Assembly (NCBI GenBank): GCA_023953615.1 | Contig: JAMLJH010000001.1 | Span: 847,360-911,359, forward strand | Length of the DNA stretch: 64,000 nt | From: Verrucomicrobiia bacterium | Lineage (GTDB): Bacteria > Verrucomicrobiota > Verrucomicrobiia > Limisphaerales > JADLHS01 | Direction of reading: 5' to 3' | In this document: one piece after another, positions 45,430 through 54,936 of the stretch | How the letters are laid out: the number at the start of each line of letters is the position of its first letter | Position numbering within the stretch: the first letter of the stretch is position 1 | The notes under the pieces: model-generated | Told to the model about the DNA's origin: nothing | Databases searched by the model: none | The model's input: only the letters and a program-made list of their open reading frames with translations | Translations under genes and position numbers: made by a program

Positions 45430-46113
45430 TCAAGAAAAGGCCATTGGGACGGATTGCGGCGGACCGGTATGCTCCAGGTAATCGCAAATCACCTGCACCG
45501 CCTCGTCCACGTCATCCGTCAGCGTCAGCAAATCCAGATCGCGCGGCGCGATGAAATGGTTTGCTCCGTTCAACTCGGTGCGCAGCCATTTAAGCAGGCC
45601 GGTCCAATGTTTGCGCCCGAACAAGATCAACGGAAATTTGGGAATGCGCTCCGTTTGCGCCAACGTCAACACCTCGAACAATTCGTCCAACGTGCCAAAC
45701 CCGCCGGGCATGTAAACGTAGGCCACGCTGTATTTGGCGAAGCAAACCTTGCGCGCAAAGAAATAGTGAAAGTGCAGCGGGATGTTCGCGTAACCGTTGC
45801 TCTTTTGCTCGTGTGGCAAGGCGATGTTCAAACCCACGGATTTGCCGCCGCCCTGGGTGGCGCCTTGATTGGCCGCCGCCATGATGCCCGGACCGCCACC
45901 GGTGATGACCGGGATGCCCGCTTGGGCCAGTTTTTTCCCCAACGCCACCGTGGCGCGATAATACTTGTCGCGCGGCTTGGTCCGCGCCGAGCCGAAGATG
46001 GACACGGCGGGGCCAACCCGCGACATGGTTTCAAACGACGCCACAAACTCGCCCATGATCCGCAACACGCGCCACGGATCTTCCCGGATAAACCCATTAC
46101 CCTGATTACTCAT
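45430..46113 (-). CDS. LOG-family protein (Rossmann-fold nucleoside monophosphate phosphoribohydrolase)
   Basis: 227 residues. Family signatures: VSIFGSART, ITGGGPGIMAAAN and PGGFGTLDELFE, the last being the LOG active-site motif with the substrate-binding arginine/glutamate pair. The N-terminal extension (1-33) is longer than in some. Relatives cleave AMP or cytokinin ribotides, and most bacterial ones have no proven role. It precedes the unknown 254-residue gene in a probable two-gene unit. Confidence 0.88.
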   Translation of the reverse strand: MSNQGNGFIREDPWRVLRIMGEFVASFETMSRVGPAVSIFGSARTKPRDKYYRATVALGKKLAQAGIPVITGGGPGIMAAANQGATQGGGKSVGLNIALPHEQKSNGYANIPLHFHYFFARKVCFAKYSVAYVYMPGGFGTLDELFEVLTLAQTERIPKFPLILFGRKHWTGLLKWLRTELNGANHFIAPRDLDLLTLTDDVDEAVQVICDYLEHTGPPQSVPMAFS

Positions 46114-46529
46114 GTCGCCAGACTAAGGTTTCGCGCATCCGCAAACAAGCGCGCGTCCGCAGACTCATGGGGTTGGCGAGAACCAATTTACGATTTACGT
46201 GGGTCGTGGTTGAGTAGAGGTTAGCATTGGGGAGCGCATCCGCCCCGGATGCGGTTCGACGCGCCTCGCAGCGAACACGCAATTCACTCAGAGGATGAAA
46301 CGCAGACTGCGTCTAAAGTGTTTTGACTTTCCTGACGGACGAGGCGTCCGTCAGCACACGCGAGGCGCGTGTGCTCCCCGATATACCCACGCCCACACCA
46401 GTGCAACCCGCTTAATCATCAATCGGCATTCGCAAATTTTATTGCCTCCACCGAGTAGCGGCTATGTGGCCGATCCGTTCGGAATCACGAAGGACTGAGC
46501 ACGCGGCGGAATACGTCGAGGTCAGTGAT
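46114..46529. other. Repeat-filled intergenic region
   Basis: 416 bases between LOG and Nudix genes with no coding frame of note. Most of it is the palindromic element at 46229-46379. Confidence 0.6.
46229..46379. repeat. Composite palindromic element with four hairpins
   Basis: Outer arms GGGGAGC (46229-46235) and GCTCCCC (46373-46379) are perfect. Inside are GCATCCG-CCC-CGGATGC (46236-46252), ACGCAG-A-CTGCGT (46300-46312), CTGACGGACG-AGG-CGTCCGTCAG (46332-46354) and AGCACACGCG-AGG-CGCGTGTGCT (46353-46375). The last two are perfect 10-bp stems that share two bases. Several loops follow the pattern CG-three bases-CG. Confidence 0.8.
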
Positions 46530-47027
46530 TCAACGAGGCCGGCTGTCTTCCAAGGTCCAGTCGTTGCGACCGTCCGGATGACAGTGACAATGCGCGGCAA
46601 AGAAACCGCCGCGATGTTGCCAGAACCACGGCCAGATCCGTTCGCGATCCGTTTGCGGGATGCGCAATCCGTCCAGCGCCGTGCGTTTGAAAAACTGAAA
46701 GCGTCCTTCCTGCATTGGCGCGGGCAGTTGTTGCAGTTTCGGTTTCAGCTCAAACAAAAACATGAGCCAGTGCGTTTGCCCCTGATAACCGTGTTCGCTG
46801 ATCAGCCCGGTGAGATGAAAGTCGGTGGGCAGAAATTTGATGCCGAGTTCCTCATGCGCTTCGCGTGCGGCACACACGTAGGGTGATTCGCCTTCATCCA
46901 GGCGTAGCTTACCGCCGCAGGGACTCCAGAAGCCGCGGTTGGGTTCGTGCGCGCGTTCGAGCAGGAGCGTGTCGTCGGCCTCGTTGAAACAGTAGAGCAG
47001 CGTGGCGGCCTTGTATGGCAGTTTCAC
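46530..47027 (-). CDS. Nudix hydrolase
   Basis: 165 residues. The Nudix box GGKLRLDEGESPYVCAAREAHEELGI (in parts) has the conserved G, E, REAHEE and G positions. It begins KAATLLYCFN, typical of MutT-like proteins that act on oxidised or unusual nucleoside diphosphate compounds. The C-terminal His/Cys-rich tail (AAHCHCHPDG) is unusual. A terminator for the neighbouring upstream gene separates it from that gene. Confidence 0.9.
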   Translation of the reverse strand: MKLPYKAATLLYCFNEADDTLLLERAHEPNRGFWSPCGGKLRLDEGESPYVCAAREAHEELGIKFLPTDFHLTGLISEHGYQGQTHWLMFLFELKPKLQQLPAPMQEGRFQFFKRTALDGLRIPQTDRERIWPWFWQHRGGFFAAHCHCHPDGRNDWTLEDSRPR

Positions 47028-47090
47028 AAGTTCAAATAAACCAGATTTTCGAGTGGGGATTAAGCGGGAAAATCCGGGTGGAACGGCAAC

Positions 47091-47117
47091 AAAAAGCCCG
47101 GGTCGGATGACCCGGGC
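47091..47117 (-). terminator. Rho-independent terminator after the EF-hand membrane protein gene
   Basis: GCCCGGGTC (47096-47104) and GACCCGGGC (47109-47117) form a perfect 9-bp stem with a four-base loop. On the minus strand it is followed by TTTTTG, 19 bases past the stop of the gene ending at 47136. Confidence 0.9.
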
Positions 47118-47135
47118 GAAGTTGGTCGTGTGCGC

Positions 47136-49385
47136 TCAGGGTGCGGGCGTCGCTTCAGGAGCGGTAGCTGCAGCGGGTTTGGCAGCTTCAGCGGCCCTCC
47201 TTCTGGCTTCCTCGGCTTTCTCCAGCGCTTCCTGGCGGATAAGTCCGGGCAGATAATGTTCGCCGGTGGCTTTGTAAATGATGGTGTCCCACACGTAGAA
47301 GTGGTTCAGCAAGCTGAAGATGAAACACACAATGACGACGAACTTGAGGAAGCCAATCCAGCCGCTGGGTTTCTCACCGTAACGATCCGCGACGGGCACG
47401 GCGCCCTCGGGCAGTTTGGCGATGCCGGTCAAGGAAGCGCCGTACGGCACGTTGATGCGGGCCTTGGCGTTCACCGCCCAGCCGTTAGCGTCCAGGATCG
47501 GACCGATGTTGCGCTTCCGCAATTTCAGCCAGGCAATGACCATCGAAGGACCGGAAATAACCAGGAGCAGTCCGACGATGGCCAGACACAATTGCCAGAA
47601 CGGCAGCTGGAACAGGCCCGTCGCGTAACCGAGCAACGAAGTGATCAAAGCGCCAATCCCGGCGATGGCCACGCTGATCGCGGCGACCGTGCCCACGTCC
47701 ACTTTCTTCGGTGCGGGCTTGGCTTGGTCGGCGTTCACGGTTTTCTCCGCGGCGGCGCTCAGTTTGGCATCGGCGGCGGCATCCGCTGCGGCGGCGCGCT
47801 TGGCGGCCATTTCCTCGATCATGCGGACGAGTTTCTTGTATGGCGCCCAGAATGCCTGACGGATGCTGATCGGGTTTTCCACGATCTTGGTGATGGTGGC
47901 GTCCCAATCGCGGCCTTTGCGGTCGTAGAACAAGCCGTTGCGGCCCACCATAAGATTGTCGCAGTCGCCGTTGGTGAAGGCGGCAACGAGACTCAGTTTT
48001 TCGTCCGAGCCTTTGCGGACGCAATCGAGATAGGCGAGGTAAGTACCCGCCAACGCCGCCATGCTGGCGTGTTTGCCGGCATCAGCCACCGGCAACGTCA
48101 GCGTGCAGGAGCGTTGATCCAGATACAACGTGCCCGCCTGGAAGATGGCCGGTTCGCCGCCGTCGTAGAAGTCGCGGAAGTTCACGAAATTGAGGCAGAG
48201 CAGAAACAAATTTTTCACGAAGAGCGTGAGCTTCTCGACGTTGGCAATGGCCGTGGCTTCCGGCTCCAAAGCCTGATCCTTGGCGATCAACGCCGCTACA
48301 TTTTCCTTCGCTTTGCTGGCGAGAATTTCGCGGACGCGCTTGAGTCCCAGCTTTTCCACCGCGGCACCGGCTTTACCAGCGTTCCAACCCGCGTAGTCAC
48401 CGAGTTTGGCTTGCAAGGCGGCCCAATCCGCCTCCGTCAATTCCGTCTTATCGCCGAGCAACGGTTTAACGGCATTGACGCGCAATGTCGCCAAGGCCGC
48501 CGCGTGAGCCGGATTCACGTTGCCTTGCAAGGGCAACGCCTTGCCTGCGGTTACGGAAGCGAGCGGGAAGCTGGCGATTTCCTCGGCGGTGATGGTGAGG
48601 TCTTTGGCGGCGATCGCGAGGTATTCCTCTTCCTTGCGATTCAAGGCCGCCACCGCGCGCGGATCAAACGCCGCCAACCGGCAGCGGCCGAAGTAGTCGT
48701 CCACCTTGGCCTTGACCGCCTGAACGGCGGCAGCGGCAGCGGCGGTAGCGTCACCGGCGGGCAGGATTTTGGTTTTGTCGGTTTCGGCTTTTTGACTCCA
48801 ATCGGCGAACGCGGTGCAATCCGCAAAGAACGCATCCGCTTTGGCCTGGTTAATTCCATCCTTGCCAGAGCGATCCGGCACGCCGCCTTGGCAGGCGATG
48901 ATGTCATTGATGACGGCTTTGGTCGCCTCGTCCGTCGCCGAGTCGGGAATGATGACTCCGTCACCGTTGAACGTGGTGTTGATGAAAATTTTATTGGCGT
49001 CGGAAGCGTCCTCGACCGAAATGGCGGTGGCGTCTTTTTTGCCGATGTTTTCAAGAATCTTTCGGGCGGACGCGGCGAGCGCTTCGTCCTTGATGGCCGA
49101 GAGTGCAACCGAATCTCCACCTTTGACGAGGTCATCGGGGTTTTTCAGCACGGACCCGGCCCATTTAATGGCGGCGATGAGTTCGGGAACGCGGATGCGT
49201 CCGTCCTTGTCGGTGTCAATTAACGCGGCCGTTTTGGGGCAAAATTCAAGCCCGGTCGTGGGACAGGCCAGAGCGACCCAAAGTTTCTGGTCAAGTTGAT
49301 CCAAGTTCATCAGGTCCGCGCCGGAATCAAGTTTAACCTGATCGAAGCCGCCTGCCGTAAAGAATTTCCATTGATGTTTACTCAT
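47136..49385 (-). CDS. Large membrane protein with an EF-hand-like motif, unknown function
   Basis: 749 residues from the ATG at 49385. The N-terminal region has an EF-hand-like loop, IDTDKDGRIRVPELI. A long helical, Ala/Lys-rich soluble region (about 75-560) follows, then three membrane segments around residues 585-700 (IGALITSLLGYATGLFQL, AIVGLLLVISGPSMVIAWL, FVVIVCFIFSLLNHFYVW). It ends in a charged Ala/Glu/Arg-rich tail. I recognise it only as a conserved hypothetical of this kind of bacterium. It has its own terminator and appears monocistronic. Confidence 0.75.
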   Translation of the reverse strand: MSKHQWKFFTAGGFDQVKLDSGADLMNLDQLDQKLWVALACPTTGLEFCPKTAALIDTDKDGRIRVPELIAAIKWAGSVLKNPDDLVKGGDSVALSAIKDEALAASARKILENIGKKDATAISVEDASDANKIFINTTFNGDGVIIPDSATDEATKAVINDIIACQGGVPDRSGKDGINQAKADAFFADCTAFADWSQKAETDKTKILPAGDATAAAAAAVQAVKAKVDDYFGRCRLAAFDPRAVAALNRKEEEYLAIAAKDLTITAEEIASFPLASVTAGKALPLQGNVNPAHAAALATLRVNAVKPLLGDKTELTEADWAALQAKLGDYAGWNAGKAGAAVEKLGLKRVREILASKAKENVAALIAKDQALEPEATAIANVEKLTLFVKNLFLLCLNFVNFRDFYDGGEPAIFQAGTLYLDQRSCTLTLPVADAGKHASMAALAGTYLAYLDCVRKGSDEKLSLVAAFTNGDCDNLMVGRNGLFYDRKGRDWDATITKIVENPISIRQAFWAPYKKLVRMIEEMAAKRAAAADAAADAKLSAAAEKTVNADQAKPAPKKVDVGTVAAISVAIAGIGALITSLLGYATGLFQLPFWQLCLAIVGLLLVISGPSMVIAWLKLRKRNIGPILDANGWAVNAKARINVPYGASLTGIAKLPEGAVPVADRYGEKPSGWIGFLKFVVIVCFIFSLLNHFYVWDTIIYKATGEHYLPGLIRQEALEKAEEARRRAAEAAKPAAATAPEATPAP

Positions 49386-49462
49386 AATAATAAAAATGGG
49401 GTATAACGGATAAGTTCGTGTCCGTGGCGAAATGATGCAAAACCGCCCGAATCGGCGCAAGC

Positions 49463-51004
49463 TTAGTATATCGTGGTGCTTTCCTCGCGGAGGATCGGCG
49501 CTTTGATCTCGTCGCAGATCACTTCCACGCGGTTGTGCGAGGTGCCGACCATCGCCCCCTTCACCGAGATGGTGAAGGTGACTGATTGCTGGGCCTTGAT
49601 CAAGGCGATGGTGGGAAAAGTGACGTGCTGTCCGTTGATCGTGCCCTGAGGCGAACTGATGGGCAGCATCAAGTCATCAAAAACGGCCTGAACCTTGAAG
49701 TTGTGCAATTCGCCTGAACCTTGGTTGATCAGAACGATCCGGTAGGTGGTGCTCTCGCCGACCTGAATCGGATCGGGCATGTCGGAAAGCTCGAAGGTCA
49801 GCGCGGGAATCCCCTTCCAGAGCGTGCAGAGTCTGGTGGCATCGGTCACCGTCCCGGCCCTCGCGGTCACTGTGGCGCAACTGACTCCAGCGTTCTTGGA
49901 AGTGAGCTTGATGGTCTTCGTCACCCGACCGCGCGGTCGCAACATGGCCACGGTCCAAGCCGCTTGATTCCCGGTGATCACCGCGCCGGGTGCCGCCACG
50001 ATGAAACCTTCCTCGGGCGCGACGCTGCTGATGACGACGTTGGTCAACGGCGTATCACCGACATTCGTTACGGTGATCTCATAATCAACATTGCGACCCA
50101 CCACCTGTTCCTTGGCGCCCGCGCCCTGCACCTGAAGCCGCGGATCAATGATTGTCGAGCAAACCTCGGCGTTCAACTCGGGGGCATTAAGGCTCTGCGC
50201 GGTGGTGGTGGCGCAAATGGTTCCGCGCTGGACGGCCTTGAGTTGCGTTGTGAATGACTTCGATTGACCGGGATCAAGATCACCGGCATCGAGCGTGGTT
50301 TCATTCACCTCGTTGCTGAAATTGGTTCCTGCCGGTGCCGCCTGACGAATCATCACGCCCCGAACCGTTTCCGAACCGGTGTTCCGAACTTGAATGTGGT
50401 AGGTCAGGTCCGCGTTCAGCGGAGCCGTTTCCGGTCCGCTCGCATCCAAGGCCAACCCCGCGCTGCCGACGATCAGACCCGCCGATACTTTGGGCTGAGC
50501 CGTGACCGTGGCCGCCGCGCGCGGCACGAGATTAGTGTTCGCTTCGAACCAGGTTTTGAAGTTCAAGCTTTCACCGGTGCGCAGCGCGTCCACCTGCCAA
50601 ACCAGCTCGTTGCCTTCCATGACCGCGGGCGGCTCGCTGCGTTGCCAGGCGGCGCCGACCGGGATCGCGTCGCGCACGACAAGATTGGTGAGCGAACGGC
50701 GCGCGGTAAGTTTCAGTTCGCCGATAAAAGTGCGGCCAGCTTCCGCTTTAATCGGCAGCGACTTTTTGAATTGCAACGCGGCAGTTGTGGTTTCCGCAAA
50801 GGCGGCGGTTGACGCCGACGCCATGGGCGTTGGACTCTGAACCGCCGCTCCTTTGGGCGACGCCAGAGGCATTCCCGTTGATGAATCGGATTGCGTCCAG
50901 CGCACGGGCTGGCAACCCGTCAGACCGACAAGCCACAGCAGGGTCAGCGCGGCCAGCCTGACTGGCGCGGGCGCGACCTTGATGAATGGAAGATCAACTT
51001 TCAC
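49463..51004 (-). CDS. Lipoprotein with DUF11 repeats (OmcB-like)
   Basis: 513 residues from a GTG at 51004, chosen because it places a lipoprotein signal (LTLLWLVGLTGC, lipid-modified Cys31) at the start; the frame is open further to 51124. Three to four DUF11/conserved-repeat domains of about 110 residues follow, with phrases such as LTYHIQVRNTGSETVRGV, VDYEITVTNVGDTPLTNV and TTYRIVLINQGSGELHNF. Conserved cysteines occur in each (ICATTTAQ, SCATVTA, EVICDE). The architecture resembles chlamydial OmcB, a disulfide-linked envelope protein. It probably sits on the outer membrane. Confidence 0.82.
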   Translation of the reverse strand: MKVDLPFIKVAPAPVRLAALTLLWLVGLTGCQPVRWTQSDSSTGMPLASPKGAAVQSPTPMASASTAAFAETTTAALQFKKSLPIKAEAGRTFIGELKLTARRSLTNLVVRDAIPVGAAWQRSEPPAVMEGNELVWQVDALRTGESLNFKTWFEANTNLVPRAAATVTAQPKVSAGLIVGSAGLALDASGPETAPLNADLTYHIQVRNTGSETVRGVMIRQAAPAGTNFSNEVNETTLDAGDLDPGQSKSFTTQLKAVQRGTICATTTAQSLNAPELNAEVCSTIIDPRLQVQGAGAKEQVVGRNVDYEITVTNVGDTPLTNVVISSVAPEEGFIVAAPGAVITGNQAAWTVAMLRPRGRVTKTIKLTSKNAGVSCATVTARAGTVTDATRLCTLWKGIPALTFELSDMPDPIQVGESTTYRIVLINQGSGELHNFKVQAVFDDLMLPISSPQGTINGQHVTFPTIALIKAQQSVTFTISVKGAMVGTSHNRVEVICDEIKAPILREESTTIY

Positions 51005-51170
51005 GCGGGGCAATCCACTTACTCGACCCCTGCAAAGTGGACGAGGTTCAAAATTTCCGCAAGCCGACTTGAGCGGGTTGGCGAGGCCCGACGGGTCGTC
51101 GCCATCGAAGTGCATCGGCATCACCTAGCGCGTAGTTCACGGCCAGATTCATTTCTCTCCGTATCCATGT

Positions 51171-52568
51171 TTAACCCAGCACCAATTGTCGCAGGCGGTC
51201 ATGCACGCCAACGGCCGGCAGCGACGCCGCGGGTTGGAGATCAGCCGCATCACCGATGAACACCGGCCACTCGCGTGGATCCGCCGGGCGCGCACCGTGC
51301 GAACCTTTCACCAATGTGGCGTCCAGCGGGATGACATCCATCAACATGCGGAAGCCCAGTCGTTTTTGTAACAAGCGCCACGCAAGCTTCGCTTTCACCA
51401 GCGGGATTTGGGGATCGAGAAACAATTCCACCGGATCGTAACCCGGCTTCCGGTGAATATCCACCGTCCGCGCAAAATCCGGCGCGCGCCGATCGTCCAG
51501 CCAGTAATAATACGTGAACCACGCGCGATCTTGCGCCACGGCAATCAAGTCCCCAGCCCGTGGATGATTCAAGCCGTGCCGCATTTTCTCCGCGGCGCCC
51601 CAGACGGCGGCAACACCGGCTTGCTGTTCCAACAGGGTTCGCACTTCGGATTCCAGCGAGAGGTCGTTCAAATAAACGTGCGCCACCTGATGATCCGCCA
51701 CGGCAAACACGCGGCTCGCGCCGTAATCGAGCAGTTCGAGACCAAGTTCCTCCTTCACCGTCAGCCAGCCGCGTTCGCGAAAGAGCCGATTCAAATGCAC
51801 CGGCGTGTCCACCGCGCTGATACCGTATTCGGACAGCAGCACCGCTTGCACCGATTGCTTGGCGAAGAAATCAATCAAGTCACCCACGATGGCATCAATA
51901 CGGCGCAAGTCCGACGGGATGATGGGATGGCTCGGCCCATATCGCTGCAAGTTGTAATCCAGATGCGGCAGGTAAATCAGGTTCAACGTCGGCGCGTATT
52001 TGCGTTCAATCCACTTAGCCGATTCCGCAATCCACTTGGACACCGCATCTGCTTTGAATTGCGGCGAATCCACTCCCGCCGCCGGCCCCCAAAACGCTGG
52101 GAACGGAAACTCGCCCAACTCGCGCTTGATTTCTTCGCGGATGGAAAACGGCCAGGTGTAAATGTCGAAAATTTTGCGACCATCGGCCGGATACATGGGA
52201 CGCGGCGTGATGGACCAATTGGCGGTGGAATACATGTTATACCACCAGAACAATTTTGCGCAGGTGAAACCGGGATGCGTCTCGCGCAACGTCTCCCAGA
52301 TTTTCTTTCCGCCCACGAGCCGGTTGGATTGCTTCCAGAACTGCACCTCGGCGAGTTCGCGATTATACCAGCCGTTCGCCACGATGCCGTGTTCGGCCGG
52401 CGTCAATCCGGTGAGGTAAGTGGATTGCGCGGTGCAGGTGACGGCGGGGAACGCCGGCTCGATGCGCGTCAACGCGCCACGGGCATGAAACGCGTTGAGT
52501 CGGGGCGTATGTTCGCCCAACAGGGATTCCGATAGACCGACGACGTTGATGACCGCCGTGCGTTTCAT
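51171..52568 (-). CDS. eboF: Alkaline phosphatase-superfamily phosphodiesterase, ebo operon (EboF-like)
   Basis: 465 residues starting MKRTAVINVVGLSESLLG. The nucleotide pyrophosphatase/phosphodiesterase pattern is visible: FPAVTCTAQSTYLTGLTPAEHG with the likely catalytic Thr, LPHLDYNLQRYGP, and a late LLSEYGISAVDTPVHL metal block. There is no signal peptide. Its start overlaps the stop of the dehydroquinate-synthase-like gene (ATGA, 52565-52568). The family also occurs outside ebo operons, so the symbol depends on context. Confidence 0.8.
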   Translation of the reverse strand: MKRTAVINVVGLSESLLGEHTPRLNAFHARGALTRIEPAFPAVTCTAQSTYLTGLTPAEHGIVANGWYNRELAEVQFWKQSNRLVGGKKIWETLRETHPGFTCAKLFWWYNMYSTANWSITPRPMYPADGRKIFDIYTWPFSIREEIKRELGEFPFPAFWGPAAGVDSPQFKADAVSKWIAESAKWIERKYAPTLNLIYLPHLDYNLQRYGPSHPIIPSDLRRIDAIVGDLIDFFAKQSVQAVLLSEYGISAVDTPVHLNRLFRERGWLTVKEELGLELLDYGASRVFAVADHQVAHVYLNDLSLESEVRTLLEQQAGVAAVWGAAEKMRHGLNHPRAGDLIAVAQDRAWFTYYYWLDDRRAPDFARTVDIHRKPGYDPVELFLDPQIPLVKAKLAWRLLQKRLGFRMLMDVIPLDATLVKGSHGARPADPREWPVFIGDAADLQPAASLPAVGVHDRLRQLVLG

Positions 52569-53710
52569 GCCGCAAAGCGTTGCGCCAGTTCGGCAATGGA
52601 TTCCCGGATCAAATCCACCTGCATCTCGTTCACCTCGAAACCCACACCGATATCGCGCAGCAGAGTAATCGCCAGTTGCCCGCCCAGATGCTCACGGAAT
52701 TCCTCCAGCCCCAGCAACAACCCGTCACGCTGCAGGTCGGGATGAAACAACGCGAAGCCCAATTTCCGCAGCAACTGCAGGACGCGCTCGGAATTGGTCC
52801 CGGCCAAAAATCCGGCGCGGCGCGCATAGATCACGTCCAGCGCAATCCCGATCGCCACGGCTTCACCGTGACGCAGTTGGAAGCCGGACAGTTGCTCCAG
52901 TTTGTGCGCCGCCCAATGGCCAAAGTCGAGCGGGCGTGCCGAACCAAACTCAAACGGATCGCCACTCGTGGCGATGTGGTTGACGTGCAACTCGGCACAA
53001 CGCCGGATCAATTGACGCACCGCGTCGGGTCGGAATTGGGCCAACGCCGCGGCGTCCGCTTCCAATGCGGTGAAAAATTCACGGTCGCGAATACAGGCCA
53101 CCTTGACCGCTTCCACGAAACCCGCGCGCTGGTCGCGTTCGCCCAACGTGGCGAGCAGTTGGAAATCATTGATGACGGCGTGAGGCGGCGCAAAGGTGCC
53201 GATGAAGTTTTTTTTGCCGAACGCGTTGATGCCGTTTTTCACGCCCACGCCGGAATCGCACTGGCTCAAGGTCGTCGTCGGGATGCGGACATGTCGCACG
53301 CCGCGATGCGCCGTCGCCGCCGCAAGTCCCGCCATGTCCAACAGCGCGCCGCCGCCCACCGCCAACAAATACGAATGGCGGTCAATGTGGTATTGATCAA
53401 TGGCCGTGTGCAGATCGCTCACCGCGGCCCAGGACGCTTTGACAGCTTCGCCGCCGGAACAAAGTTGCGGGGGCGCCACCAGGGTCACGTCCGGAGCGGC
53501 GGTTTGAAAGTAAGTTTCAATGGCCGCGATCAAACCCGCTTGCGCGCCCGCCAAACCCGCATCCACCACCACCAGCGCCCGACGTGGAGTGCCGGTATGG
53601 TCGCGACGTAGCTCCTCCCGCAAGGTGGGATTTTGGGAATCAAAAATATGGTCGGTGAACAACACGCGGTGTTGCCATCTGACCTGAATGTTGCGTTCGA
53701 TTAAATCCAT
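52565..53710 (-). CDS. eboD: 3-dehydroquinate synthase-like cyclase of the ebo operon
   Basis: 381 residues from the ATG at 53710. It has the dehydroquinate synthase/sugar-phosphate cyclase fold: LLAVGGGALLDMAGLAAATAHRG (NAD site), RIPTTTLSQCDSGVGVKNGIN, GKKNFIGTF, and EAVKVACIRDREFF and HGEAVAIGI supplying metal ligands. It differs from ordinary AroB in the substrate loop and is the EboD type by position. No other shikimate gene is nearby. The product is not established. Confidence 0.87.
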   Translation of the reverse strand: MDLIERNIQVRWQHRVLFTDHIFDSQNPTLREELRRDHTGTPRRALVVVDAGLAGAQAGLIAAIETYFQTAAPDVTLVAPPQLCSGGEAVKASWAAVSDLHTAIDQYHIDRHSYLLAVGGGALLDMAGLAAATAHRGVRHVRIPTTTLSQCDSGVGVKNGINAFGKKNFIGTFAPPHAVINDFQLLATLGERDQRAGFVEAVKVACIRDREFFTALEADAAALAQFRPDAVRQLIRRCAELHVNHIATSGDPFEFGSARPLDFGHWAAHKLEQLSGFQLRHGEAVAIGIALDVIYARRAGFLAGTNSERVLQLLRKLGFALFHPDLQRDGLLLGLEEFREHLGGQLAITLLRDIGVGFEVNEMQVDLIRESIAELAQRFAA

Positions 53711-53915
53711 GTAACCAAGAACCGTCAGTTTCCGTCGGCGCGTTCGCCGAGGCAAGTGAAGTTTCCCAACGGATTACGCCGCCGCGCCACGATTCTCGTT
53801 TTGCCAGAGAAGAAATCCGCTCCTTTCACGAGTAATCCGACGCGGCCGGAACCACAAATCTTCATCCCACGCACCGGCGCCAACCGCCACCGAATCCCGG
53901 TGCGGCGCATAAAGC

Positions 53916-54776
53916 TCAAGTCGCCGGCACCACTTTTTGAAACAACAACGCCAGACTGAACAACGCGGCAAATCCCAGCAGGGCGCCAAAAGATAAAGTC
54001 GCCACCGCTGCCGCATCCACCAATACGATCCCGGCCAGCAGCGCCGCGACGAGCCGGCCCACGTTCGGTTTGGCCGCGCGCCGAAGCGGCCAGAGACATT
54101 TGATCAACCAGAGCAGCAGCGCCACCGCCGCCAGCCAGGACCAGACATGGCGGACGGGTTCAATCCAAACATTGGCGATCAACGGTGCCGCCACCAGCAA
54201 CAACGGCCATACGGGCGCGCCTCCCGGTTTGCTTTCGCCACGCGCGACGAAGCTCAACCCCACGATATACGCGCCCAACGCCGCGCCGTGACCAATCACC
54301 GGAAATCGCAACTCGTGCAGCGTGGCCGCTCCCGCCACGAGGTAGAGCAGGAAACGACACAACGCCATGAGGAACGGGGCGAATTCGGTGCGTTTGTGGA
54401 TGGCGTCGTAGCCAATGATCGCCGCGACCAACGCCAACGCCAGCCCCGCCACGGTCGCGCTCAAAATAAACAGCAGCAGCCAGCCGATGAATAGCAGCAA
54501 ACCGCCGTACCACCAAACGTCCCACGCGGAAATGTGTCCGGCGGGAATCGGTCGCTCACTGCGAAATTGTCGGTCGAACTCCACGTCGAACGCGTCGTTC
54601 AAAAACATGCCGCCGAGGTATAACAGCGAAGCGCCCAGACCAAGCCACAGGAAGGCATACCAGTTCCCCGCACCGCTGATCAACCAGGCCGCGAGACAAT
54701 TCGACCAGACCGTTGGCAGGTTGGAGGTGCGCCCCAAAACCAGCAGCGTATGCAGTCGTAACGGCGGCCGCGTCAT
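53916..54776 (-). CDS. eboC: UbiA-family prenyltransferase of the ebo operon
   Basis: 286 residues from the ATG at 54776, with about eight or nine membrane helices. The two aspartate-rich motifs are NDAFDVEFDRQ (first, DxxxD type, preceded by GGMFL) and YDAIHKR (second). The family attaches prenyl chains to aromatic acceptors in the membrane. It is flanked by eboD- and eboE-like genes with gaps of about 200 and 160 bases, so internal promoters are possible. Confidence 0.87.
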   Translation of the reverse strand: MTRPPLRLHTLLVLGRTSNLPTVWSNCLAAWLISGAGNWYAFLWLGLGASLLYLGGMFLNDAFDVEFDRQFRSERPIPAGHISAWDVWWYGGLLLFIGWLLLFILSATVAGLALALVAAIIGYDAIHKRTEFAPFLMALCRFLLYLVAGAATLHELRFPVIGHGAALGAYIVGLSFVARGESKPGGAPVWPLLLVAAPLIANVWIEPVRHVWSWLAAVALLLWLIKCLWPLRRAAKPNVGRLVAALLAGIVLVDAAAVATLSFGALLGFAALFSLALLFQKVVPAT

Positions 54777-54936
54777 GATCAACCCCTGGGACCGCGAAGC
54801 GCCGTCCGGCCCCGTCGGCGTTCGTCGTTTCTGTGGTGGCGTTGCATCGGCTCAATCAGGAAAGAAAAACGCGTCGGTAAATGAAAGTCTTTTTTGCTGG
54901 AGCACAAGCCCGCCCCACCGTTCGCGCCGCGCCACC

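Noticed and set aside
47130..49223. Very long plus-strand frame opposite the EF-hand membrane protein
   Set aside because: Gly/Arg/Val-rich shadow; the minus frame has membrane segments, a proper start and a terminator.
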